Below the pieces are notes generated by a model. That model was not told where the DNA came from and ran no database searches. It saw nothing but the letters and a program-made list of their open reading frames with translations. From the NCBI GenBank assembly GCA_003501385.1, contig DNPN01000212.1:21920-27838 (forward strand): 5,919 nt of DNA, in the 5' to 3' direction. Position 1 is the first letter of the stretch. Each line of letters begins with the position of its first letter. Source of the stretch: Rhizobium sp. GTDB lineage: Bacteria > Pseudomonadota > Alphaproteobacteria > Rhizobiales > Rhizobiaceae. Positions 5,847-5,919 of the stretch are shown here, in pieces. Position numbers and translations under genes: made by a program.

Positions 5847-5884
5847 AGTTTGTCAGGTTCAGATTGAACCAAACAGACTCTAAA
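5842..5884. terminator. Long palindrome over the ureG stop codon; possible terminator
   Basis: TTTAGAGT (5842-5849) pairs with ACTCTAAA (5877-5884). The stem continues with a G-U pair and three more pairs (5850-5853 with 5873-5876), then a 2x2 internal loop, then GGTTCA/TGAACC around GAT (5856-5870). The TAG stop (5844-5846) is part of the left arm. T-rich sequence follows (CTTATTTTCGTTTG), fitting a factor-independent terminator for ureEFG. The bipartite palindrome also resembles dispersed intergenic repeats of rhizobial genomes, which I cannot test here. Confidence 0.55.
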
Positions 5885-5919
5885 TACTCTTATTTTCGTT
5901 TGTCTTTTCGGGAAAACCG

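Overview
The window comes from an alphaproteobacterial chromosome, most likely a Rhizobiales/Rhizobiaceae member (Agrobacterium, Allorhizobium or Rhizobium type). I infer this from the rhizobial look of the urease proteins, from the peroxiredoxin with its 'GGPNPFRW' insert, and from the GC-rich coding sequence. No database search was possible.

Layout. Positions 1-899 hold the C-terminal half of ureC, the nickel-containing catalytic subunit of urease, cut by the left edge. Ten bases later is a small GNAT acetyltransferase gene of the aminoglycoside 6'-N-acetyltransferase type (910-1367), split by a one-base frameshift in a T run. Convergent with it, and only 5 bp away, is a minus-strand GT4-type glycosyltransferase (2674-1373). 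An approximately 550-bp, strongly A+T-rich, gene-free stretch follows. After it comes a plus-strand Prx5-type peroxiredoxin (3231-3770). About 300 bp with several consecutive stem-loops then separates it from ureE (4070-4519), ureF (4529-5200) and ureG (5235-5846). A palindrome covers the ureG stop codon and may be the transcription terminator.

How the genes work together. UreC is the enzyme subunit that hydrolyses urea. UreE delivers nickel, UreG is the GTPase that drives metal transfer, and UreF couples UreG to apo-urease. These parts of one pathway are normally contiguous. Here about 3.17 kb lies between ureC and ureE, including an opposite-strand gene, so a single ureC-to-ureG transcript is unlikely and ureEFG probably have their own promoter. 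The glycosyltransferase and peroxiredoxin have no evident role in urease maturation and look like inserted or rearranged neighbours.

I see no phage, transposase, CRISPR, tRNA or rRNA. I also see no clearly new multi-gene system. The points most worth a second look are the interrupted urease cluster, the frameshifted acetyltransferase, the stem-loop cluster before ureE, and the palindromes around the glycosyltransferase and ureG.
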